From NCBI GenBank assembly GCA_024233865.1, contig JACKPA010000001.1, positions 124,001-188,000 on the forward strand: a stretch of DNA of 64,000 nucleotides, read 5' to 3'. The stretch is from Leptospiraceae bacterium. GTDB lineage: Bacteria; Spirochaetota; Leptospiria; Leptospirales; Leptospiraceae. The notes beneath the pieces are model-generated. The model saw only the letters and a list, made by a program, of their open reading frames with translations, was not told the origin of the DNA and did no database searches. Positions within the stretch are counted from its first letter, which is position 1. Each line of letters starts with the position of its first letter. Below, one piece after another: positions 7,420 to 15,332 of the stretch. The translations under genes and the position numbers were made by a program.

Positions 7420-9660
7420 ATGGTAAAATGGATATTAGAACAACGCACAAAAAACACTCAAAACCAAGAAATTGAAACAAAACAACCAACCATTGCTTTG
7501 GCTGGTAACCCAAATACCGGGAAAACGACCCTTTTTAATGTTTTATGCGGAACAAGGCAGAGAACAGGCAATTACCCAGGGGTAACTGTTGAAAAAAAAG
7601 AAGGAACCATTAAAATAGATTCTCAAATTATTTCGGTTATTGATCTCCCAGGTTTTTACAGCCTAAACGCTGATTCTCCGGATGAAATGGTTGCCAAAGA
7701 CACTCTGATGGGACGCACAAAAGGTGTAGATCGTCCAGACCTTGTTATAATGATCGTAGATGCAACTAACCTCAAACGAAATCTCTATCTGTTTTCTCAA
7801 ATAGCTGACATGGAAATTCCCATTGTTGTTGCTCTCACCATGATGGACTTGCTAAAAGAAAATGAAATTACTTTGGATTTGGAAATTCTTGAAAAAGAAT
7901 TAAACGTTCCAGTCGTTCCGATTAAGGGAGGAGATTCCGAATGTATTCAGAACTTAAAAAATCAAATTCAAAAATCTCTACAAAACCCTAAAAATTCGGT
8001 TATCAATTTGCCATATCCTGATTCTCTCCAACAAATTCTATTGGATGCAAAGGTTGAACTTTCCGATTTCATTCCTATAAGCAAGTACGAAGTTGAAAAC
8101 TTGCTTTTTCGCAAAAGAGACGCACTTACCGGAAAAATTTCATCTTTAGGTGGAAAAGAAAGCATTACGCAATACAAAGAAAAACTGGAAAAACAAGGAT
8201 TTATGGTTCCGGGAAAAATTGCTTCTTTGCGTTACCAATGGATTCAATCGGTTGTCCAACTCGCAGAAAAGAGAATTCCTAAAACAACAAAGTCTTTTAG
8301 CGAAAAATTAGACACAATTTTTACTCACAGATTTTTGGGTTTGCTAACCTTTATTGCTGTTATGTATTTTGTATTCAGTTCGATTTATGCTTGGGCATCC
8401 CCAATGATGGATGGAATTGAGGTATTTTTCGATTTTTTGAAAAAAAACGTTGGAAGTGCTTTTGCAGATATTCCGATCTTGGAATCTCTTGTCGGAGACG
8501 GTATTATAAGCGGTGTTGGATCTGTGGTGATATTTGTTCCCCAAATTGCGGTTCTTTTTACGTTGATTACCATTTTGGAAGATACGGGTTATTTGTCACG
8601 AGCAGCGTTTTTGATGGATAAGCTCTTAAGCTGGACAGGACTTAATGGACGGGCATTTATTCCTTTGCTTTCTTGTTATGCGTGTGCTGTTCCGGGAATT
8701 ATGGCAGCTCGCGTAATGTCTAACTATAGGGCAAGAATTTTGACAATTTTAATTGCTCCTTTGATGTCCTGCTCTGCTAGACTACCCATTTACGTACTTC
8801 TGATTGGAGCCTTTATTGAGCCAAAATATGGGGCTGCCTGGGCTGCCATTACTTTGTTTTTAATGCACGGTCTGGGTTTATTTATAGCCCTTCCTATTGC
8901 ATGGGTGTTTAATAGAAGTTTCTTAAAAACAAAATCAATTCCTTTTATATTAGAAATGCCTCCCTACAGGTTGCCAAGTTGGCGAAACGTACTTCTTAGG
9001 GTTTATGAGTCTGTTAAAAAATTTCTTATGCAAGCCGGTACAATTATTTTCATTTCTTCCATTGTTATATGGACTTTGAGTTACTTTCCTCGTCCAGAAT
9101 CATTAAGGACAACAATAGAAGCAAAATACCTATCGGAAATAACATCTATTCAATCAAATCAAGGATTTTCCCAAACAGAAATAAAAGAAAAAACGCAGGA
9201 AATCCGTTCCATGCAAGAAAAAGAAATCGCATCTGCTTATTTAGGGCAGAGTATTCTTGGCAGATCTGGGAAATTTATAGAGCCTGTTTTTGCTCCCCTG
9301 GGTTTTGATTGGAAAATCAGTCTGGGAATATTAAGTGCATTTCCTGCCAGAGAACTGATTGTAGCTACTTTAGGAATTATTTATAACGTAGGAGATTCGG
9401 TAGACGAAAAATCGACCACTCTTAAAGAAAAGATCAAAGCCGATAAAAACGAAAAGGGTGAACTCGTTTATAGACCGCTTACTGCCATTAGCCTAATGAT
9501 ATTTTTTGCTTTATGCTCTCAGTGTATGAGTACACTGGCTGCTGCCAAAAAAGAATTGAATAGCATTTCGCTTGCAACGTTTTTGTTTGTTTATATGACT
9601 GCTTTAGCCTATATTTGCTCTCTTACGGTATACCAAGTTGGAACTTTCTTAGGTTATTAA
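7420..9660 (+). CDS. feoB: Ferrous iron transporter FeoB
   Basis: FeoB imports Fe(II) across the inner membrane using an N-terminal G protein. The G1 loop is GNPNTGKTT, the switch region TGNYPGVTVEKKEG, and G3 is DLPGFYSL, followed by the polytopic domain with the conserved FVPQIAVLF and LSCYACAVPGI segments. The Cys in the latter is typical of FeoB. Size (746 residues) is normal. I take the ATG at 7420, preceded by GGGAG, over a TTG at 7396. No feoA lies next to it, and I saw no Fur box by eye, so regulation is unclear. Confidence 0.95.
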   Translation: MVKWILEQRTKNTQNQEIETKQPTIALAGNPNTGKTTLFNVLCGTRQRTGNYPGVTVEKKEGTIKIDSQIISVIDLPGFYSLNADSPDEMVAKDTLMGRTKGVDRPDLVIMIVDATNLKRNLYLFSQIADMEIPIVVALTMMDLLKENEITLDLEILEKELNVPVVPIKGGDSECIQNLKNQIQKSLQNPKNSVINLPYPDSLQQILLDAKVELSDFIPISKYEVENLLFRKRDALTGKISSLGGKESITQYKEKLEKQGFMVPGKIASLRYQWIQSVVQLAEKRIPKTTKSFSEKLDTIFTHRFLGLLTFIAVMYFVFSSIYAWASPMMDGIEVFFDFLKKNVGSAFADIPILESLVGDGIISGVGSVVIFVPQIAVLFTLITILEDTGYLSRAAFLMDKLLSWTGLNGRAFIPLLSCYACAVPGIMAARVMSNYRARILTILIAPLMSCSARLPIYVLLIGAFIEPKYGAAWAAITLFLMHGLGLFIALPIAWVFNRSFLKTKSIPFILEMPPYRLPSWRNVLLRVYESVKKFLMQAGTIIFISSIVIWTLSYFPRPESLRTTIEAKYLSEITSIQSNQGFSQTEIKEKTQEIRSMQEKEIASAYLGQSILGRSGKFIEPVFAPLGFDWKISLGILSAFPARELIVATLGIIYNVGDSVDEKSTTLKEKIKADKNEKGELVYRPLTAISLMIFFALCSQCMSTLAAAKKELNSISLATFLFVYMTALAYICSLTVYQVGTFLGY

Positions 9661-9815
9661 AACTTTAAGATAGGATTATATACTATGATTAGAGTGATTT
9701 CCGTGATTAACATGATTAGATTCATTTGATTTTAAAGGATTTTCTTTAATTCCATATCCGAAAACCACTCCGCGTTGATTATATTCCGTTTCATCCTATT
9801 GATCTTGTAATTGTA
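9661..9815. other. Intergenic region with repeated 'tgatta' words
   Basis: Between convergent feoB and the coiled-coil gene. The stretch ATGATTAGAGTGATTTCCGT followed by GATTAACATGATTAGATT repeats the word TGATTA at short spacing. No gene or clear terminator is seen. Confidence 0.35.
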
Positions 9816-10847
9816 TTATACCGGATTAGTTTCTTCTTGTAGTTTTTGGATTTCTTTGGAAGCAATCGAATCAACCAGACCATTGAGGCGTTTTTCTATG
9901 TATTTGATGTCTTCGGGCAATTTGTCAACTTTTTGTTTCATTTCTTTAAATCCTTTTTCCATGAGTACGTTTTGGACTTGAATTTTATCTTCAATCACAG
10001 AAAATCGAAAGTTCATATTGGATTTGTGGTCTTCCAATTTTTCATCCATATTAATGAATTTTAAATTTAATACGTCAAATCTTAACTTCATTTCTTCTTT
10101 TATCTCTGTTTTTATCGTTGAAATTTGATTATCCATTTTAGAATCCACTTTGGCTATGTCAGTCTTGACACCTGTAATCTGGTTCTCAATTTTTGTTTCC
10201 AGTTTATCCATGTTTTCCTTGGCTTCTACTTTTACTCCGGCAATTTGGGTATCTATTTTAGAATCCAATTTGGCTATGTCGGCTTTTACTCCGGCAATTT
10301 GGTTATCTATTTTGGAATCCAGTTTGTCGATTTTCTCATTCATTTCATATCTATGTAAATCAATTTTTGCTTCCAGTTTACCTGTATTTTCTTTGGCTTC
10401 TACTTTTACTCCGGCAATTTGGGTATCTATTTTAGAATCCAATTTGGCTATGTCAGTCTTGACACCAGCAATTTGGTTATCTATTTTGGAATCCAGTTTG
10501 TCGATTTTCTCATTCATTTCATATCTATGTAAATCAATTTTTGCTTCCAGTTTACCTGTATTTTCTTTGGCTTCTACCTTTACTCCGGCAATTTGGGTAT
10601 CCATTTTAGAATCCAGTTTAGCTATGTCAGTCTTGACACCAGCAATTTGGGTATCCATTTTAGAATCCAGTTTAGCTATGTCAGTCTTGACACCAGCAAT
10701 TTGGGTATCCATTTTAGAATCCAATTTGGCTATGTCAGCTTTGACTTCCGTTTTGATGTCCTTAGCAAAATCTTTAATTATTTTATACATACTAATTAAT
10801 ATGGTAATAACCGAAATGACCATTCCAAGAATTGTTTTATAGTCCAT
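9816..10847 (-). CDS. Membrane-anchored coiled-coil protein built from tandem repeats
   Basis: A 343-residue protein. Residues 6-25 form one transmembrane segment (GMVISVITILISMYKIIKDF). The rest is a long coiled coil made of 18-residue units (consensus T/ADIAKLDSKMDTQIAGVK) and longer units adding VEAKENTGKLEAKIDLHRYE. The C-terminal 90 residues are non-repetitive but also helical. It resembles DUF1640-like or phage-tail-fibre-like stalks, but I cannot assign a function. The anchor at the N-terminus suggests a rod projecting from the inner membrane. The gene converges with feoB and shares no operon. Confidence 0.65.
   Translation of the reverse strand: MDYKTILGMVISVITILISMYKIIKDFAKDIKTEVKADIAKLDSKMDTQIAGVKTDIAKLDSKMDTQIAGVKTDIAKLDSKMDTQIAGVKVEAKENTGKLEAKIDLHRYEMNEKIDKLDSKIDNQIAGVKTDIAKLDSKIDTQIAGVKVEAKENTGKLEAKIDLHRYEMNEKIDKLDSKIDNQIAGVKADIAKLDSKIDTQIAGVKVEAKENMDKLETKIENQITGVKTDIAKVDSKMDNQISTIKTEIKEEMKLRFDVLNLKFINMDEKLEDHKSNMNFRFSVIEDKIQVQNVLMEKGFKEMKQKVDKLPEDIKYIEKRLNGLVDSIASKEIQKLQEETNPV
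10150..10760 (-). repeat. Nested tandem repeats inside the coiled-coil gene
   Basis: A 54-base unit encoding DIAKLDSKMDTQIAGVK and a composite unit of about 174 bases (the 54-mer plus the EAKENTGKLEAKIDLHRYE block) are repeated nearly without base changes. The near identity of copies points to recent duplication. Confidence 0.75.
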
Positions 10848-11089
10848 CTTGACCTCTTTGTAATTTTATAAGTTCTATATATAATGGGTATAAAAAAGTG
10901 AAGTTGGTACCTATTTTTGAGAAAAAAATTTAAGTTTTTTAAAAAAAAGTTCCGTTCCACAAGAGTAAAGAATATATCCCATATAATTGAGGCTTTCCTT
11001 GTTTCTTGAAATTTTCTTATAGACCTTATAACTAAGTTTTACTTACTTGTAATAAATACAACATAAGCTATTTACAAGGAAAAACCTTT

Positions 11090-11545
11090 ATGAGCACAGC
11101 AAGCACAACTGGTGTTTCAAAAGAAATCATTGGCAGAAAATTAGATCGATTTGAATTTATAATAGAGCGCGGAAAAGTGAAAGAATTTTGTCTCGCAATT
11201 GGTGAAAAAAATCCAATATATTGGGATAAAGAAGCGGCCCAAAAAGCGGGTTACGAAGATACTCCAATTACCGTTACATTCCAAACAGCGGTTCAATTTT
11301 GGGGCTATCCCAAATTATGGGAAGATATGGTATCTCTTGGTATAGATATCAAAAGATTGGTACACTTAAAAGAAGAATATACCTATCTAAAACCATTATA
11401 CCCAGGAAAGGTTTGGGCACAAACAGAGATAGTAGACGTAAAAACGGGAAAAATGGAAACGGTGACTTTTCAAACGATTTACCGTAATGGGAAAGATGAA
11501 CCATGTATTCAGGCAGAAATGTCAATAGCCATCCGTCCGGAATAA
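11090..11545 (+). CDS. MaoC-family dehydratase, FAS1-like N-terminal type (HadA-like subunit)
   Basis: A 151-residue hotdog-fold protein of the kind that pairs with a catalytic MaoC subunit to hydrate or dehydrate (3R)-hydroxyacyl thioesters. It contains the typical FCLAIGEKNPIYWDKEAAQKAGY segment split by the missing catalytic D-x4-H (here NPIYWD). A long central helix carries TFQTAVQFWGYP, and LKEEYTYLKPLYPGK matches the family strand. It lies 12 bases upstream of the partner gene. Together they look like HadAB of fatty-acid elongation. The start is ATG with an AAGGA site. Confidence 0.8.
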   Translation: MSTASTTGVSKEIIGRKLDRFEFIIERGKVKEFCLAIGEKNPIYWDKEAAQKAGYEDTPITVTFQTAVQFWGYPKLWEDMVSLGIDIKRLVHLKEEYTYLKPLYPGKVWAQTEIVDVKTGKMETVTFQTIYRNGKDEPCIQAEMSIAIRPE

Positions 11546-11557
11546 GGGAGTTTTAGA

Positions 11558-11974
11558 ATGAATAAAATAGAATACGATAAGATTGAAATAGGAAACGAAT
11601 TACCTTCCATAACCGTAGGTCCAATTACTCACGCAGATCTAGTGCGATACGCAGGAGCAAGTGGAGATTTTAATCCAATCCACAACGACAAAGAGTTTGC
11701 AATCTCAGTTGGTTTGGATGGAACAATTGCCCATGGAATGTATGTGATGGCACAAGTAGGTAGATTTTGCACAAATTGGGTAGATCAAAGACAAATCAAA
11801 TTCTTTGGTATAAAGTTTAAGAGAATGACAAAGTTAGGTCAAACTCTTATCTGTAGAGGCAAGGTTAAACGCAAAAAAGAAACCGATGGTGAAAAACTAA
11901 TTATAATAGATGTAGAAGCCGTAGACGAAGCCGGCGAAGTCAAAGCTGGTGGTGAATTAATCGTTATCGGTTAA
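11558..11974 (+). CDS. MaoC-like (3R)-hydroxyacyl dehydratase (HadB-like catalytic subunit)
   Basis: A 138-residue hotdog protein with the hydratase-2 catalytic motif ASGDFNPIHND (Asp37 and His42). The following TIAHGMYVMAQVGRF is the family's substrate-helix signature. It should form a heterodimer with the upstream protein and act on acyl-ACP or acyl-CoA intermediates. A GGGAG site precedes its ATG. The pair forms a two-gene operon closed by the hairpin at 11988-12013. Confidence 0.85.
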   Translation: MNKIEYDKIEIGNELPSITVGPITHADLVRYAGASGDFNPIHNDKEFAISVGLDGTIAHGMYVMAQVGRFCTNWVDQRQIKFFGIKFKRMTKLGQTLICRGKVKRKKETDGEKLIIIDVEAVDEAGEVKAGGELIVIG

Positions 11975-11987
11975 TATTTTGAAATAT

Positions 11988-12013
11988 GCTCCCTTGAGTG
12001 TGCCGAAGGGAGC
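11988..12013 (+). terminator. Hairpin downstream of the dehydratase pair
   Basis: GCTCCCTT (11988-11995) pairs perfectly with AAGGGAGC (12006-12013) around a 10-base loop, and AAAATTTTTTG follows 7 bases later. This fits an intrinsic terminator with a delayed U-run. Confidence 0.55.
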
Positions 12014-12068
12014 TGAAAGGAAAATTTTTTGCTTGAATCATTTTTTTATTCGTAATATTTGATTTTAT

Positions 12069-12623
12069 ATGAATATTTTATTTAGATCGCTTTTTCTTAT
12101 ACTTTTCTACTTTTCTATTTCCCCAATTTTAGGGGCTACCGAAAAAGAAGACCTTTTTGAAGCTGTTAATGATGGAAATATTTCAAAATTAGAAGAAATT
12201 TTAACCAAGGGTGTTAATGCCAATCTGAAAGATAGGAAGGGGCAAACAGCTTTGATGCTCGCAAGCACGGATAATAACATAGAGATCATGAAGATGTTAT
12301 TGGATGCGGGAGCTGACGTAAATACCAAAAATCCGGATGATGGAACAACTGCTTTAATTTTGGCTTCCGCTTACGGTCACACAAAAGCGATTGAGATATT
12401 GTTGGAAAACCAAGCTCTTATCAACGCTAAAGATAAAGAGGGAAAAACTGCTCTTATGTATGCAGTTTCTTATCTTCGAAATGATGCTGTTAAACTACTT
12501 CTTCAAAAAAAGGCAAATATTGATGCGAGGTCTGTTGGTGACGAAACAGCTTATTCCATTGCACTCAAAAGCGGAAATGCTGATATAATCAATTTAATAA
12601 AAGATGCTGGTGGAAAAAATTAA
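12069..12623 (+). CDS. Secreted ankyrin-repeat protein
   Basis: A 184-residue protein with a signal peptide (hydrophobic residues 5-22, ending near SPILGATEKED) and about five ankyrin repeats. The repeats are recognisable by GQTALMLAS, GTTALILASAYGH, GKTALMYAVSY and ETAYSIALKSG with ADVN-type turns. It probably binds a protein partner in the periplasm. Bacterial periplasmic ankyrins sometimes accompany catalases, but none is here. Its end overlaps an upstream ATG of the next gene, so it may be co-transcribed with the HisZ/HisG operon. Confidence 0.8.
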   Translation: MNILFRSLFLILFYFSISPILGATEKEDLFEAVNDGNISKLEEILTKGVNANLKDRKGQTALMLASTDNNIEIMKMLLDAGADVNTKNPDDGTTALILASAYGHTKAIEILLENQALINAKDKEGKTALMYAVSYLRNDAVKLLLQKKANIDARSVGDETAYSIALKSGNADIINLIKDAGGKN

Positions 12624-12645
12624 CCACTTTAAAATTAAAAAATCC

Positions 12646-13950
12646 ATGAACCGAGAAGGCGATCTTCTGCCACAGGAATTAATAAAGTTTAGAAAAATCG
12701 AACAAGTTTTTCGAGAATCTTGTGATCAATTCGGATACAAAGAGATTAAAACCTCTACAATTGAACCATTTTTTTTATTTACAGCTACGCATGTTTTAAC
12801 TCCAGAACTTCTGGAAAGAAGTTATTCTTTTATAGATTGGGAAAGTTCTAAAGGAGAAAGGGTTTCTCTAAGACCAGATTGTACCGTTTCCGTTTGCAGA
12901 TACTATTTGGATTATCAAGAAAATTTTCCAAAAAAATCCAAAAATGAAAAATTTTATTATATAGAAACGGTTTATCGTTTAGACCAAAATGAAAGCAGAA
13001 CTTTACAAGAAACTTGGCATTTTGGTATTGAAAACATTGGAGGTAAGTCACCGCTTTCCGATGTAGAAACGATTTTTATCGCAACTGAGGTTTTAAAAAA
13101 ATTAGACATCCCAAATTATCACTTGGTTCTTTCTTACCCCAAGATCATTATTGAATGTATTAAACTTGTTTTTGGAGAAGGACAAAAAAAAGAGGTTTTG
13201 GATATAATAAACCGCAAAAAAACTACAAACATACGAACTATCATTTCTCAATTAAACAAAATCAAACAGCACAATCAATTTTTTGAAATTTTTACCAAAT
13301 TGATTAGTTACAAAGGAGCAAATGCGTCTTATGTTAAGAACTTGCTCAGCGAGTTTAAACTTCCTGAATCTAATCTGGGACTACGTGAATATATAAATTC
13401 TATCCAAGAATATTTGCAAAAATTCATTGATATATCTACTTTGTTGGATAAACTAAACACTTCCTATGAAATTGACTTTGCTCTCTCTCAAGAATTTGAA
13501 TATTATACCGGAATTCATTTTCACTTCCTTTCAGACAATGGAAACATTTTATGTTCTGGAGGTCGCTACGATAGCTTGCTTAGAAATATTGGCGAAAACC
13601 TGCAAGAAGATATTCCAGCTGTCGGTATGGCTTTTTCTGCTAAGGAAATGTTTGAAATTATTTCTTCTGAGAAACCTTTCCCACAGTTGCAAAATATTGG
13701 TGTAGTAGTCCAAAACCTAACCTTAGACAACGTGCAAGTCGGACAAAAACTTTGTTCTAAATTTAATTCTTTGGGTTTTCATACAACGATTTTATTGACA
13801 GTTCCTAGTAGAGAAAGTATGCAAAATTATGGAATGGTTTTAGAAGTTGACAAAGAATTATTTGAGGAAGGTTATAACATTCTTTTTACACAACAAATAG
13901 AAAAACCCTTCGTGCAAAATTTGTTTGGGAACAATCATATAAATGAATGA
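12646..13950 (+). CDS. HisZ-like protein (ATP phosphoribosyltransferase regulatory subunit, HisRS paralogue)
   Basis: A 434-residue class II aminoacyl-tRNA-synthetase-like protein. It has motif 2 in FYYIETVYRLDQNESR and the HisRS signature GGRYDSLL with PAVGMAFS. The histidyl signature 'ARGLDYYTG' is changed to SQEFEYYTGI, losing the ATP-contacting Arg. That fits HisZ, which activates short HisG, and not a tRNA-charging enzyme. A C-terminal alpha/beta domain of about 85 residues is kept. I use the ATG at 12646; an ATG at 12604 inside the ankyrin gene would add 14 residues. It overlaps the next gene by 8 bases, so the proteins are probably made together. Confidence 0.75.
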   Translation: MNREGDLLPQELIKFRKIEQVFRESCDQFGYKEIKTSTIEPFFLFTATHVLTPELLERSYSFIDWESSKGERVSLRPDCTVSVCRYYLDYQENFPKKSKNEKFYYIETVYRLDQNESRTLQETWHFGIENIGGKSPLSDVETIFIATEVLKKLDIPNYHLVLSYPKIIIECIKLVFGEGQKKEVLDIINRKKTTNIRTIISQLNKIKQHNQFFEIFTKLISYKGANASYVKNLLSEFKLPESNLGLREYINSIQEYLQKFIDISTLLDKLNTSYEIDFALSQEFEYYTGIHFHFLSDNGNILCSGGRYDSLLRNIGENLQEDIPAVGMAFSAKEMFEIISSEKPFPQLQNIGVVVQNLTLDNVQVGQKLCSKFNSLGFHTTILLTVPSRESMQNYGMVLEVDKELFEEGYNILFTQQIEKPFVQNLFGNNHINE

Positions 13951-14620
13951 CATTGCAATATGCCTTCCTAAAAAACAGAACCTGAACAAAACCGCAAATA
14001 TGCTAAAATCCATTTCTTTTCCGGTAATTGGCTATACGGAAGACAATCGTTCTTATCGTATCCAAATAGAAATGGAAAACGTAAGAGGAAAAATTCTAAA
14101 CGAAGAAGACATTGTGACCCAAGTTGCTATAGGAAATTATGATATGGGTATATGCGGATCAGACCACGTACAAGAGTATCTTGCCAAATTCAAAGATTCG
14201 AGCTTAAAGGTTTTAAAAAATATAGCAAAGACCGGAAAGAAAATTTATGCCTGCTGCCATCTTAGTATAGAAAAAAGTCACAATTGGGAAGAATATGTAA
14301 GTCATTTTAATCAAAATTTTTTGCCCATGAGGATTGTGAGTGAATATCCCCATTTATCAGAAACCTTTGCCATATCCCATAAAATTCAAAGATACGTTAT
14401 TTTTCCATCAAAAGGGAGAACAGAGAATTATCCGCCAGAACACGCGGAAATCGTCATTCTCCCGATTACAGAAGATATGAGTATAAATGCGTTAGGTTTA
14501 AAGCCTTTGGATCTTATTTTGGATACTACACTATGTGTTATTATCAACCAAAAGAAATATGAATCCAAAGACTTATCAAGCGTAATAGACTACTTTGCCA
14601 AGTTGGAAAATAAGCTATGA
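13943..14620 (+). CDS. HisG-like ATP phosphoribosyltransferase paralogue A (divergent)
   Basis: A 225-residue protein with the short-form HisG plan: a start IAICLPKKQNLNKTANML, then VTQVAIGNYDMGICGSDHV, then RIVSEYPHLSETFA. The PRPP-loop region reads SKGRTENYPPEHAEIVI, which departs from the usual 'GS.E..P..GLAD.I', and the expected TG-TL-NGL block is degenerate (EDMSINALGLKPLD). HisG joins ATP and PRPP, step one of histidine synthesis. This copy may be altered in substrate or serve as a non-catalytic partner of copy B. It shares 8 bases with the HisZ-like gene and 4 bases (ATGA) with copy B. Confidence 0.65.
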   Translation: MNDIAICLPKKQNLNKTANMLKSISFPVIGYTEDNRSYRIQIEMENVRGKILNEEDIVTQVAIGNYDMGICGSDHVQEYLAKFKDSSLKVLKNIAKTGKKIYACCHLSIEKSHNWEEYVSHFNQNFLPMRIVSEYPHLSETFAISHKIQRYVIFPSKGRTENYPPEHAEIVILPITEDMSINALGLKPLDLILDTTLCVIINQKKYESKDLSSVIDYFAKLENKL

Positions 14621-15312
14621 TTTATATTGCCATACCATCTGGAAGACAAGAAAAGTCAATTTTATCCAAGCTTGGAATCATGATGGACAAAGACCAAGAA
14701 CTATCCAAACAAGTATATTTGGAAAAGATAGACAATCACTTTAAAAGTTGTCTTTCCATTGATTCACTCCAAGTAAAAGTTTTAAAAGCAGGAGATATAC
14801 CCATGCATGTTTCCTCCAATGGTTTTGATTTTGGAATTACGGGACAAGACTGGGTAAGAGAATACAGATGTCAATTTCCTAAAAGTGCAATTGAAGAACT
14901 TTTACCTTTGGGAGTTGGAAAGGTGCGAATTGTGGCTGCTATTCACGAGGCAATCCCGATTGAGTCTATACTTGATCTAAAAGAATTCTTAAACTCGTTT
15001 CGTTCTAAAGAATATTTTCGAATTGGCTCGGAATACGTAAATATTGCTGACCATTACGCTAAAGAATACAAACTTTATCGTTATAGAATTATCAAAACAA
15101 GCGGTTCCACAGAGTCTTTAATTCCAGAAGACGCTGAAATGATTGTGGAAAATACACAAACCGGTGAAACTCTAAAGAAAAATTGTCTGAAAATCATACA
15201 TACGTTTTTTGAGTCAGAAGGTTGTTTGATCTATAATAAACTTTCTCCCAATATTAATCCGGAAATTTTGGATAGAGTGAAAGTGTATTTTACGGAAAAG
15301 TTTATGAAATAA
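14617..15312 (+). CDS. HisG-like phosphoribosyltransferase paralogue B
   Basis: A 231-residue short-form HisG relative with better-kept catalytic features: IAIPSGRQEKSILSKLG at the start, GFDFGITGQDWV in domain I, and the PRPP loop KTSGSTESLIPEDAEMIVE followed by TGETLKKNCLKII. It should bind PRPP and a purine nucleotide. Copies A and B differ strongly and probably form hetero-oligomers with the HisZ-like protein. The gene overlaps copy A by ATGA. The linked genes are not his genes, so the product may be something other than phosphoribosyl-ATP for histidine. Confidence 0.7.
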   Translation: MIYIAIPSGRQEKSILSKLGIMMDKDQELSKQVYLEKIDNHFKSCLSIDSLQVKVLKAGDIPMHVSSNGFDFGITGQDWVREYRCQFPKSAIEELLPLGVGKVRIVAAIHEAIPIESILDLKEFLNSFRSKEYFRIGSEYVNIADHYAKEYKLYRYRIIKTSGSTESLIPEDAEMIVENTQTGETLKKNCLKIIHTFFESEGCLIYNKLSPNINPEILDRVKVYFTEKFMK

Positions 15313-15332
15313 AATAACAATTGCAGCATACA

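Noticed and set aside
10150..10842. A 230-codon plus-strand frame rich in Ser and Ile
   Set aside because: It is the complement of the coiled-coil repeats; repetitive DNA keeps several frames open, and no ribosome site is seen.
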